Origin: Anaspis maculata
Taxonomy: Eukaryota; Arthropoda; Insecta; Coleoptera; Scraptiidae
Assembly (NCBI GenBank): GCA_949128115.1
Contig: CASBRS010000030.1
Location: forward strand, 1 to 64,000
Direction: 5' to 3'
Length of the DNA stretch: 64,000 nucleotides
Shown here: positions 22,774 to 32,312 of the stretch, piece after piece
How positions within the stretch are numbered: the first letter of the stretch is position 1
Layout of the letters: the number at the start of each line of letters is the position of its first letter
Program-made: the position numbers and the translations under genes
The notes under the pieces: generated by a model
Seen by the model: the letters and a program-made list of their open reading frames with translations, nothing else
Told to the model about the DNA's origin: nothing
Databases searched by the model: none

Positions 22774-23168
22774 CAGTGGCGTATCTAGGGTAAATTGTGC
22801 CCAGGGCAAAACATGAAAATTGCGCCCCTCGAGGCGCCCCTGAACTAGGCTTTTTTTCAGAATTCAGCCGGGCCAATGACAAATTGGGCCGTCCTATTAG
22901 CCTACATCTGAATCAGATGGAAAAGTCGAAGGTTGATCGTCTGTTTGAATATGTTTTGGTTTTTTCCTTCTTTCTCTTTCCTATTTTACTTGTGAATCAC
23001 TGCTCAAACGAATTGTGCCCAACAGTTCAAATATCTACATTATTTAATTTTTTCATTTTCTCATTTTTCATTTTTTCACATTTTGATCTTCTCCTGTCAT
23101 TTGCGCCCTGAGGATCAAAGTGCGCCCATAGCACGTGCCCTATTTGCCCCCCCGTAGATACGCCTCTG
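22774..23168. mobile_element. hAT-type MITE
   Basis: A 395 bp element with ends CAGTGGCGTATCTAGGG and, inverted, CAGAGGCGTATCTACGG. Eight bases flank it on each side, CGTGTAAT and GGTGTAAT (7 of 8 identical). A CAGNGGCGTATCTA end with an 8 bp duplication is characteristic of a common animal hAT MITE class. No transposase. Confidence 0.8.
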
Positions 23169-23306
23169 GGTGTAATGCTTGAATGATGCGAAGCTACCGT
23201 GGTTCGTTTCCGGAGAATAACTACCAATAAACGTCCGGCACGAACCTTTATAATCCCACTGCAAATTTCTCTGTGGGTTCGTATAGGGAACATCCCGAAT
23301 ACCTTG

Positions 23307-23700
23307 TAGTGCGGTCGGTACGCTGAATGATACTGCACTTTTGGTTCATGGCATGAAACTTGGCATAGAGTTTTGTGAGACCATTTCAAGTAATTTCATC
23401 CGATGAGCCAGAAAAAAAAATCGATGGGGGGCGCTGTACAGCCCCCTTTTTTCAAAATGGTAGCCAAATTTGGGAAAATCACCAAATTGGTCGCCCAATT
23501 CCCGGACAAGTATCATTTCCATATATTTCGAGGTTGCTGGATCGATTCGCAGCAATATTGACTTGATTGGACCAACGTAGTAGTCGGAGGACCATTATTT
23601 TGGATCCAAATTGTCTAAAAACGCGCTTTGGTCAGGTAAAGTATCATCAGAAATCAAAATAATTTTTTCCCAGGCATTTTGGGCCTCTTTTACTGTTTGG
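23307..23700 (+). repeat. left TIR of Academ-type copy 1
   Basis: About 390 bp, matching 33,845-34,238 inverted. Landmarks in both arms: TAGTGCGGTCGGTA, CTGCACTTTTGGTTCATG, TAATTTCATCCGATGAGCC and GGGGGGCGCTGTACAGC. Confidence 0.8.
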
Positions 23701-23815
23701 TAGTAATTCGGAATCGACGTGGACAACAAGAAGTGAATTTGTTAAATTTGCAGACAATGCAGACTCTGAAACAGGTTCTTATACGCTTATTTCAATGTAT
23801 ATGTTTTTGTCAAAA

Positions 23816-26559
23816 TAGTACGTATGAATCTTGGTGTTATTATAGTTGGGAGTTACCATGGCTGTAAAAGTTTGGCCACCCTTTCAAATTTGTTCTTTGA
23901 GACTCTTAGAGACATTTAAGAAGGGTGGCCAAAGTGAGTCTCTGGGAAGTTTCCTGCAGGACACCGGAAACAAGATGGCGGCTCAAAAATATCGTAAACA
24001 ATTATAACTCGGCCTTTGGTTGACCTACGAATGAAATTTCAACGGTTATATTTATGTTGTCCCTTTTGTTGAAGAACATAGATAATTGAAAAAAAAAGTA
24101 GGGTAACAGCACCAGTAAATGAGGGAACTTTTTCCCAATATTTTGTAACTTTTTTTCTCGACTGCACTGACTGCGCCTAATGCAATGTACAAGTGTTTTT
24201 TTAGGGCCTTTGAAGGTATCTTAGACAGGTGGTCAAACTGAGCCACCGGGAAGGTTAACACAAGGCCCCGAAGACAAGATGGCTGACAAAAATATCGAAA
24301 TTAATTATTATAATTCGGCTTATATTTTATATTTGACCCACAAATAAAATGGAAACGATTACATCAGTATTTTACCTCTCGTTGATGAACATAATAATTA
24401 CTTAAAACTCTTAATGTAGAGTAACAGCACCAGTAGTAAATGATCAAATTTTAAAAAAATCGAGTTTATTGCAATGTACTGACTGAACCTAGTGTATCTC
24501 TGTCCTGCCTAGGGCCAAAGTGAGTCTCGGGGAAGTTCACTGCAGAATCCCGAGAACAAAATGGCGGTCAAAACTATCGGATTATAGTTAAGTCGGCTTA
24601 TATTCGACCTACGAATAAAATTTAAACGATTATCCATTAAACGATATATACTAATCGCAATTAGTCTGCTTATTTATTGTTTTACCTCTTGCTCATGAAT
24701 AAAGGTGATTTCAAAATCTGCATGTAGAGTAACAGCACCAGTAAATGATCGCATTCCGCATTTTTTCCCAATACTTGGAGCGTTCTTCCTTCTTCCCTCG
24801 GCAATGACCGCATGCATGCATAAAAAATGTCGGGATTGGAAATAACAATAACTAGACTATCGGCTTATACGCCATGTACACAGAATTATGAAATTCCACA
24901 AGTCAGATATTTCTTGTCATAAGTGAACAAGAATGAAATAATCGAGGAAATAATTATTATAATCAGCTACAAGTGGACAAAATCTTCAACCAAAGGACAA
25001 ATGATTGGAACTAAACTAAACGCTCGTTTTACAGCACGAGAGGATCAAGACATACATCATTATCATTATCATAATCACCATGCAAGTTCTCATTTCCAAG
25101 ACTATTTCCATGCGTACCTCCATCCCTTCCTATCCTGCGCTAGCCTACGTATTCCCCTGAAGGTCAAATATTAAACATCCTACATCCCCAATTGCTTGTC
25201 TGGGAGCAGTGATCTAACCTGGGTCTACCTCTGTTCCTCTTTATCTACCCCCCCCCCCCCCCCCCCGCCTGAAGTACATCTCGAACTTGTCCTTTGTGTT
25301 CCAAAAGGTATTCTACTATTCCATTATTCCTTTTCTTTACTGTTTTCCATATATTCCCTTTTTTCTTACTTTTTCCAGTACCTCCTAATGCATTTTCTAG
25401 TTATTCTTGTCCCCCATATAATTTTTTCCCATCGCAAGTAGTATCCCTTCCACCTGTCTGCCTTTTCTTCATTTTCGTTCAAAATATCTTCTGCCTTGTT
25501 TCTGATGTCGCAGTGTTACTTGGCTCGATATCCCTAAAATAAGTCAGTTTTCCCTACTTCTCACTCATCTTCCACTTCTTTGCACATCTCCTCAATCCAT
25601 TGTTTTTTGGCTTTCCTGCACTTTCGAATTATTGCAGACATCGTGACAATATTTATTCCGAGTATTCATTACTGAAGAGATACAGCAATCCGTGGATACA
25701 TTGGGTAGTATTAATAAAAAATAAGCATAAGCATTTGCTTGGATTTCATAGGCGTTGTCAGGGAAAGTTTGCTTAGCAACTCCTCAAAAATCTAAGCAAA
25801 TGCTTATGCTTATTTTTTATTAATACTACCCATTGGCTAATAGCTGTATTCATTTTGGAGTCGAGTTACTCTGATTAAAATTGCTAAGAAAAAAATTGCA
25901 AAGAACTCGACTTTTTTTAGAAATTTATCATTCACTACTGCTGCTACCCTACATTGAGAGTTTTGGGTAATTATCATCTTCATCACCAAAAGGTAAAACA
26001 TTGATGATCGTTTCCATTTCATTTGTAGGTCGAATATGAAATAAGTATGAGCCGAATTATGATAATTATTTTAGATATTTTTGTCGCCCATCTTGTCTTC
26101 GGGGCCTTGTGTTAAACTTTCCGGTGGCTCACTTGGGCCACCTGTCTAAATGTCTAAATTGCCTTCAAAGGCCTTAAAAAACAATTGTACATTACATTAG
26201 GTGCAGTCAGTGCAGTCGAGAAAAAAACGTGGCAAAATATTGGAAAAAAATGTAGTTCCCTCATTTACTGGTGCTGTTACCCTACAATATTTTTTTTAAT
26301 TATCTATTCTCTTCAACAAAAGGGTGGACATAATCATAACCTTTGAAATTTCATTCGTAGGTCAACTAAAGGCCGAGTTATAATTGTTTCCGATATTTTT
26401 GAGCCGCCATCTTGTTTCCGGTGTCCTGCAGAAAACTGCCCAGAGACTCACTTTGGCCACCCTTCTTAAATGTCTCTAAGGGTCTCAAAGAACAAATTTG
26501 AAAGGGTGGCCAAACTTTTACAGGCATGGTAACTCCCAACTATGGATTCATACGTACTA
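23816..26559. mobile_element. non-autonomous foldback relative inserted in copy 1
   Basis: Ends TAGTACGTATGAATC at both sides (inverted), flanked by AAA on each side (23,813-23,815 and 26,560-26,562). The TAGTACGT start is the same as that of the Academ-type element at 35,974. Arms of roughly 700 bp contain tandem units of about 300 bp, each with ACAAGATGGCGG-like and GTAACAGCACCAGTAAATGA motifs: three units in the left arm, about two in the right. The spacer holds a 19-base C run (25,248-25,266) and a nested 129 bp MITE. No transposase. It lies directly before the first preserved exon of the nuclease gene. Confidence 0.8.
25703..25831. mobile_element. 129 bp palindromic MITE with ATT duplication
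   Basis: Perfect arms of about 38 bp beginning GGGTAGTATTAATAAAAAAT, a loop of about 50 bp, and ATT on both sides (25,700-25,702 and 25,832-25,834). The GGG start and ATT duplication recall the MITEs at 2.3, 2.9 and 13.9 kb, but the interior is unrelated. Confidence 0.85.
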
Positions 26560-27353
26560 AAAGGCCATCGTTGTCTAAGGAAGGAGAGCTGAATAGGCCA
26601 CATAACAAAGCCGACATAGTTCACATTCTAGAGGAGCTCTTGGGAGATACCAGATGTTTGCCTTCATGTTCTGACTGCATAATCTACGATGGTGCCACCT
26701 TGGTACATGCTACTCCGCCAAGATTGTCCTCTAAGTTTGAGGAGTATATGAGCACAGAGTTTCGGCGTCACGTTGTTCAAGACATTGAAAAAGTTAAAGC
26801 AAGCAGGGTGGACTTTGTATGGGACCTTTATAAGGTCGATAGTCTAAAAACTTCAACCAGAGAAAGCAGAGGATGTGGCATACGTCGACAGGTATATTAC
26901 CTACAATGAAAGCTTTAAAAAAAAAATTCCTCATTCATTCCTTCATCTTGAGTTCACGTCACTTTAAAAATCCAATATTCAATAGGTGGCAGCTCCCTTG
27001 AGGCTACCCAACAACTGGTCGGATGTCTTGAGGAACTCGGGAAATAAACAGGAACTCTTCCATATGCTGAGTACCTACGTTCTCACAGAATTCCATGATA
27101 TACATATCGTGACTAATTTGGATCAGGTATTCCCTTTTCCATTATACAATTATTTGCGACGCTTCTTTGTAACTTCAAAGTCAATCGAACTGCAGAACTT
27201 CAACTTCAACAGCTTTTCTTTTCAGACCATCAGATCAGCTGGAAACTTTCGAACATCTCTTACGAGGTTGTCTTGTGCTGCGACAGAGGAGGCTGATGGT
27301 AGGATTATGGCTCACGCAAAGGATATGACTATCCATGGCGCTCAGTCGATTCT

Positions 27354-27606
27354 TGAAGAATCTTGTGAAGCGTCTTTGGTGTGGGGTGGTGTGAGGATCG
27401 GCGAATTAAGCACTCGTACAATTTGGTTGATATAGGCTAGGTTTATTCATCGAATGGACATGATGTACACAACTAACCGTACGCTTGCTGCCGATGCTGC
27501 GGGCGGAGTGGAGTGTGAGCGTGCTGCAGGCTACGAAGCCTGTCGGCGTAAAAGTGGGGCGCTGACGCATGCCCTTTAATTAAAGCGCGAAACTTGATAC
27601 ATTACA
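27354..27606 (-). repeat. 3' LTR of the gypsy element
   Basis: 253 bp. On the coding (minus) strand it begins TGTAATGTATC and ends ATTCTTCA, a TG...CA pair. By eye it equals 32,060-32,312. Confidence 0.95.
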
Positions 27607-27619
27607 CATTCCTCTCTCC
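27607..27619 (-). promoter_or_regulatory. polypurine tract
   Basis: On the minus strand GGAGAGAGGAATG lies directly before the 3' LTR, the usual place for the plus-strand primer of an LTR retrotransposon. Confidence 0.7.
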
Positions 27620-27834
27620 AATTTGAAAACAATATTTTTGAAATTGACACTCCATCTTTACAGTAATTTTCGCAATTATACATTCAATAGCTACATGAAA
27701 TATTAACATTACACACAGTCAAAAACATATTTACATTTTATACACATAACGAAAGTTTACAAACCCTCCTGTCATTATAATATATTCTAAAACAAAAGTT
27801 AACAAACTTTCTTGTTACTATACTGAACACAAGT

Positions 27835-30800
27835 TCAATCTCTAAGTCTAGCAGGAAGCACTTTCTTTCGCACAGGACGTGCTGGAGCTGATGGCTCAGG
27901 CAATGGAGGAATCGGAGCCTCAACGATGCCGCCGTCCGAGCTCCCGGACGCGCCCACCGGGTCCTGTTCGCCGCGCGGTTCCGGTGCGGTCCTCTGATCG
28001 TGATCGTCGTTGCGTTCCGCCGACGCCACCACCTCAGATGCGCTTTTAGCAATAAATCCCGTTTTCTTTGTGTGACTGCGTTTTGGAATAACCTGCACCT
28101 TTGGGTCGATCTCGTGCGTTCTCGCGACTCGTGTTCTGATTTGATTCGCGTGACGCCTCCATATCTCCCCCGTGTCGAGTTCACATTTGAACATGATTTT
28201 GCCCAATCTCTCGGTGATGATTGCGTTCACCCATGACTTCCGATTGACAATTCGGTAGTCCCTGACTGTGACAAGATCCCCCACATCAAACTGCCGTAGT
28301 TTGTGTGAACCCTTTTCCGTCAGGTCTAATTTGACATTCTTGCTTAGCCACCCCAGTCTCATCTTCAATTTACGATTGAACATGAGTTCGGCTGGTGTCT
28401 TGTTAGTGGTTGAATGCGGTGTGCACCGGTATGCCAACAACAGTCTTGCTAATAGGATGGAAATGTGGACATTTTGGTTCTTAGGATCTGCTAAAGTCAT
28501 TTTAAGTTTGGATTTCACAATCTTAACCATGTTCTCAGCTAGTCCGTTACTCTGTGCATTATATGGTGCTATGGTCAAGTGTTTAACACCGTTGTTAAAA
28601 AGAAATACCTCCATCTCCTCACTGACAAAATTAGGAGCATTATGGCTTACCATGCAATAAGGTAAACCGAATCTCGCGAAACAATCCCTAAGATTGGCTA
28701 TAGTTTTTTCGCTGGTAATACTTTTCATTATATACACTTCAGGCCACTTCGTATAAGCATCGACGATGATGAAAAACTGTAATTGATTCAACGTGAAAAA
28801 ATCCACGTGTACCGTATGAAATGGTACATCAGCTTCTGGCCATTTTGCTACTGATTTGGGTGGTTCGCTTCTAAATCTCAAACATGATGGACACGATTTG
28901 CATAATTCCTCGATCCGCCCATCAATGCCTGGAAACCATACATATGATCTGGCGACCGATTTCATACGCACAATTCCGTCGTGTGCACTGTGCAGTTCCG
29001 TCAACACATCTCTTTGCATGTTTGCCGGAACTACCGCGCGTTCGCCGTAAAATAGACAACCGTCGCTCACTTCCAAGTCCAGTCTTCGATTAAAAAATGG
29101 TTTTAGTCTATCGTCCACAGTGAAAGGCCATGCCGACTGAGTGTATTTGATTACCTGGCACAAAATATCGTTTTTTTGGGTTTCTGCTCTTAATTGACCT
29201 TTACTAATCGGCAAATGCATATTAGAAAAATAAATTTTCTCAAACGAAATCTCCTCCAGGTCGCTGTCCTCATTTAAAGCAATTGGATGTCTACCCAAAA
29301 AATCCGCGACGACATTGTCCTTCCCGGGTATGTGCTGGATTGTAAAGTCGAAATTTGATAAATACAAAGCGTACCTTTTTATTCGATTTGCGTAAGTCTG
29401 ACTAATTTCGCGGTTTTTCCCGAATAAAGATATCAAAGCTTTTTGGTCGGTTTTGAGTACAAATTTGTGCCCGTACAAATATTCTTGAAGTTTTCGGATC
29501 GCGAAATAACACGCCAAACTCTCTTTGTGTACCGCACTGTAGTTTTGTTCAAATTTTGAATATGTCCTGGATATGTGAATTACAATACGTTCTGACTTAT
29601 CCGGCATTATGTGAGATAGTGTCGCACCGATTCCCTTATCACTAGCGTCGCATGTGACGATTATTGGCAATTTAGGATTGAAATACGTCAACACTGTGTC
29701 TGAAGCTATGAGATTCTTTACGTCATTAAACGCTTTCTCGCAATCTTTGGACCATACAAACTTTACGTCTTTCTTTAGCAATTGATACAAAGGAGAAATT
29801 CTATCCGCCATGTTGTCGACAAATTTAGAATAGTAATTGACCGCGCCGATAAAAGATCTTAACTCGCTCACATTAGTTGGATTCGGACAATTCACAATAG
29901 CCTTCACTTTATCATTGTTTTTCGATAAACCGTGCTTAGTCAAATCACAACATAAATAAGACACCTTGTCCTGTAAAAACTGACACTTGGCAACGTTCAC
30001 AGTTAATCCTGCTTCGCCTAAAATGCGTAACACCTTTCTAATGCTTTCTACGTGATCTTCGCCTTCTCTATGCCCTATAAGAATATCGTCTTGGAATGTA
30101 AAAACATTATCCTGTCCCAATAACAAATTATCGATATGTTTTTGAAAATAAAAACTAGAACATTTTACACCGAACGGCATTCTAACTACATTAAAAAGTC
30201 CTTTGTGTGTCGAAATTGTGACTAACTTTCTAGAATCCGCGTCGAGTTGAAATTGCAGATATGCATCTGACAAGTCTATCTTAGAGAACCTACAGCTCCC
30301 TGCTAAGCTGGCATAAATTTGCTGGATCAAGGGTAAAGGATAGAAAATGTCCGCAAGACTTTTGTTCAAACATACGTAGCTGCCACAAATTCTCACCGTT
30401 CCGTTTTTTCTCAACACAGGAACGATCGGAGATGCCCATTCGGCGGTTACCGTTGGTACAATAATACCCATTTGTTGCAATCTTTCGAGTTCGTACTCGA
30501 CTTTCGCTTTCAACGCCAAAGGTACTGGTCTAGGTCTTTGGCATTTCGGTATGGCGTCGGTTTTCAGCTTCAACGAGATTTCGGCATGCTTGAAACACCC
30601 GAGACGCTCGGTGCAGACGTCCGGAAGCTCGGCCACCAACATCGCCTTGACTTCTTGGGAAGTTATCTTGTTTATACCTGAAGAAAAACACAAATCAAAA
30701 TCTGCTATAAAATCTCTACCTAGCAGACATACATCTGCTTTGGGTATGACATACATTTTCAAATTTTTACGCTTATTTTCAAAACAAACTGAAACATCTA

Positions 30801-31896
30801 TATAACCAATTGGAATCATTTCTTCACCTGTGTACCCTTTGAAGATTACTTTAGTAGGCTGCAATACACACATTTTGAACTTACTGCTGTACAATTTTTC
30901 GCTCAAAGTGGAAACGGCTGAGCCTGTATCTAATTCGAATTTACACTGTTGATCGTTTACTGTAACGTCAATCGTTATTGGATTACGGCTATTTAAACTA
31001 ACTGTATATATTGGAAGTTCTGTCACCTGATGTTCCACATTTTCTTCCGAACTTTCTGGCTCCTCTAGGTCGTCAACAGTCATCGGGTTGAGAGCATTGA
31101 TTTGGGTGTGCCCTAACGCTCGACAGACTCTTCGCAGATGGCCCACCTGTCCACATCCACCACATGTGAATGCAGCGTATCTGCATTGGCCCTTGTGATT
31201 CCTGCCGCAACACTTGCAGGAGTCTCGCCGCTGCCTTTGACTTCCATATGTGGGACCGATTACTGCCCTCTGCGAATGTCGAACTTGGTGCTGTTGCGAC
31301 TGCTGCGTCTGCATAGGCCTTCTATTGTAGTCTGATGTTCCATTGCTGCCCTTCGACTTTATTGCTTGAATGCTTGAACACGAATTTTCTTCCGCTGTTT
31401 CCTTACTTTTCGCAATCTTGAGCAGGTCGGTTATGGGTTTGGCAACATCCTCTTCGACTAATCTGTCCAACACCCTTCCTTGCTTCATGCCCGAGATGAA
31501 TCTGTCCTTGAGTATGGCAACCAGGTTCGTGAACTCGCAGTTCACCGCTAATCCTTTCAGTCTTGCATACCATTCCGATGATGATTCGCTCGTGGTCTGA
31601 ACAGCTCGATAAAATTCGATTCGTTCACGGTATACATTTACTTGTGGTGAATAATGTTGTTTCAGCGTTTCGATAAGTTCTTGCAACGTTTTGTCTTCTG
31701 GTACTGTCGGATAAGATAAGTTTTTTACCGTCTTGAAAACGTCCTCCGATAAGCGACTCAATAGCTGCGCTATTTTTTTTTCTTCGTCCGTAATTCCATT
31801 TGCCGAACAAAAATGCTTGAATCTCGCTGCGAAGATGATGAAATCGTCTTGCGCCCGGAACGTACCCAACATGCTTCCATCCAATATGCCGGCCAT
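27835..31896 (-). CDS. gypsy Gag-Pol polyprotein, 1,353 aa
   Basis: A single frame with Gag and Pol fused. Gag covers about residues 1-225. Two zinc knuckles follow: C227-x2-C-x3-H-x3-C238 and C245-x2-C-x4-H-x4-C258. Aspartic protease: DTGS at 323-326. Reverse transcriptase: KIDLSDAY near 541 and FQDD at 601-604 where YxDD is usual. RNase H: TCDAS near 750. Integrase: His969/His972 and Cys999/Cys1002 zinc site, then the catalytic triad positions D1032, 1085 and E1121 in exact DD35E spacing. Residue 1085 is His instead of Asp (codon 28,642-28,644), so the integrase should be inactive. A basic, Pro-rich tail ends the protein. No stop or frameshift is present despite these losses, so this copy may have been mobilised by enzymes from another element. 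ATG start chosen as the first in frame. Confidence 0.92.
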   Translation of the reverse strand: MAGILDGSMLGTFRAQDDFIIFAARFKHFCSANGITDEEKKIAQLLSRLSEDVFKTVKNLSYPTVPEDKTLQELIETLKQHYSPQVNVYRERIEFYRAVQTTSESSSEWYARLKGLAVNCEFTNLVAILKDRFISGMKQGRVLDRLVEEDVAKPITDLLKIAKSKETAEENSCSSIQAIKSKGSNGTSDYNRRPMQTQQSQQHQVRHSQRAVIGPTYGSQRQRRDSCKCCGRNHKGQCRYAAFTCGGCGQVGHLRRVCRALGHTQINALNPMTVDDLEEPESSEENVEHQVTELPIYTVSLNSRNPITIDVTVNDQQCKFELDTGSAVSTLSEKLYSSKFKMCVLQPTKVIFKGYTGEEMIPIGYIDVSVCFENKRKNLKMYVIPKADVCLLGRDFIADFDLCFSSGINKITSQEVKAMLVAELPDVCTERLGCFKHAEISLKLKTDAIPKCQRPRPVPLALKAKVEYELERLQQMGIIVPTVTAEWASPIVPVLRKNGTVRICGSYVCLNKSLADIFYPLPLIQQIYASLAGSCRFSKIDLSDAYLQFQLDADSRKLVTISTHKGLFNVVRMPFGVKCSSFYFQKHIDNLLLGQDNVFTFQDDILIGHREGEDHVESIRKVLRILGEAGLTVNVAKCQFLQDKVSYLCCDLTKHGLSKNNDKVKAIVNCPNPTNVSELRSFIGAVNYYSKFVDNMADRISPLYQLLKKDVKFVWSKDCEKAFNDVKNLIASDTVLTYFNPKLPIIVTCDASDKGIGATLSHIMPDKSERIVIHISRTYSKFEQNYSAVHKESLACYFAIRKLQEYLYGHKFVLKTDQKALISLFGKNREISQTYANRIKRYALYLSNFDFTIQHIPGKDNVVADFLGRHPIALNEDSDLEEISFEKIYFSNMHLPISKGQLRAETQKNDILCQVIKYTQSAWPFTVDDRLKPFFNRRLDLEVSDGCLFYGERAVVPANMQRDVLTELHSAHDGIVRMKSVARSYVWFPGIDGRIEELCKSCPSCLRFRSEPPKSVAKWPEADVPFHTVHVDFFTLNQLQFFIIVDAYTKWPEVYIMKSITSEKTIANLRDCFARFGLPYCMVSHNAPNFVSEEMEVFLFNNGVKHLTIAPYNAQSNGLAENMVKIVKSKLKMTLADPKNQNVHISILLARLLLAYRCTPHSTTNKTPAELMFNRKLKMRLGWLSKNVKLDLTEKGSHKLRQFDVGDLVTVRDYRIVNRKSWVNAIITERLGKIMFKCELDTGEIWRRHANQIRTRVARTHEIDPKVQVIPKRSHTKKTGFIAKSASEVVASAERNDDHDQRTAPEPRGEQDPVGASGSSDGGIVEAPIPPLPEPSAPARPVRKKVLPARLRD

Positions 31897-31972
31897 CCTT
31901 CTCAGACTTCAGAGTTCTCGTGCCTCCGTCCCGCTGAACTTTGCTACGCCACTCACCGCACCTTTCTTTCTT

Positions 31973-32040
31973 CTTACGCCCTTCCGCGTTTTTCTTACTT
32001 CTTACGCCCTTCCGCGTTTTTCTTACGCCCTTCCGCGTTC
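31973..32040 (-). repeat. short tandem repeats in the gypsy leader
   Basis: Three copies of a unit containing ACGCCCTTCCGCGTT (plus-strand reading), separated by TTTTCTT or TTTTCTTACTTCTT, lie between the primer-binding site and the gag start. Confidence 0.8.
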
Positions 32041-32057
32041 CGTTGTCCTCGTCGCCA
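32040..32057 (-). promoter_or_regulatory. primer-binding site
   Basis: On the minus strand TGGCGACGAGGACAACGG starts two bases after the 5' LTR. The TGG start pairs with a tRNA CCA end. TGGCGAC resembles the tRNA-Arg type sites of some insect gypsy elements, but I cannot fix the tRNA from this alone. Confidence 0.7.
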
Positions 32058-32059
32058 TG

Positions 32060-32312
32060 TGAAGAATCTTGTGAAGCGTCTTTGGTGTGGGGTGGTGTGA
32101 GGATCGGCGAATTAAGCACTCGTACAATTTGGTTGATATAGGCTAGGTTTATTCATCGAATGGACATGATGTACACAACTAACCGTACGCTTGCTGCCGA
32201 TGCTGCGGGCGGAGTGGAGTGTGAGCGTGCTGCAGGCTACGAAGCCTGTCGGCGTAAAAGTGGGGCGCTGACGCATGCCCTTTAATTAAAGCGCGAAACT
32301 TGATACATTACA
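32060..32312 (-). repeat. 5' LTR of the gypsy element
   Basis: 253 bp, by eye identical to 27,354-27,606. Being 5' on the minus strand, it should carry the promoter of the gag-pol transcript. Confidence 0.95.

Larger units (their letters stand above)
27354..32312 (-). mobile_element. Ty3/gypsy LTR retrotransposon, 4,959 bp
   Basis: A complete element: two 253 bp LTRs that look identical base for base, a 5 bp target duplication ATTCT (27,349-27,353 and 32,313-32,317), a primer-binding site, a polypurine tract and one long gag-pol frame on the minus strand. It lies inside an exon of the Academ-type nuclease gene. Identical LTRs mean a very recent insertion, or LTR conversion. No env frame. Confidence 0.95.

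Noticed and set aside
26526..26561. ATG at 26,526 as start of the nuclease gene
   Set aside because: This ATG and the following 33 bases belong to the arm of the foldback element that ends at 26,559. The real exon sequence starts after the AAA duplication.
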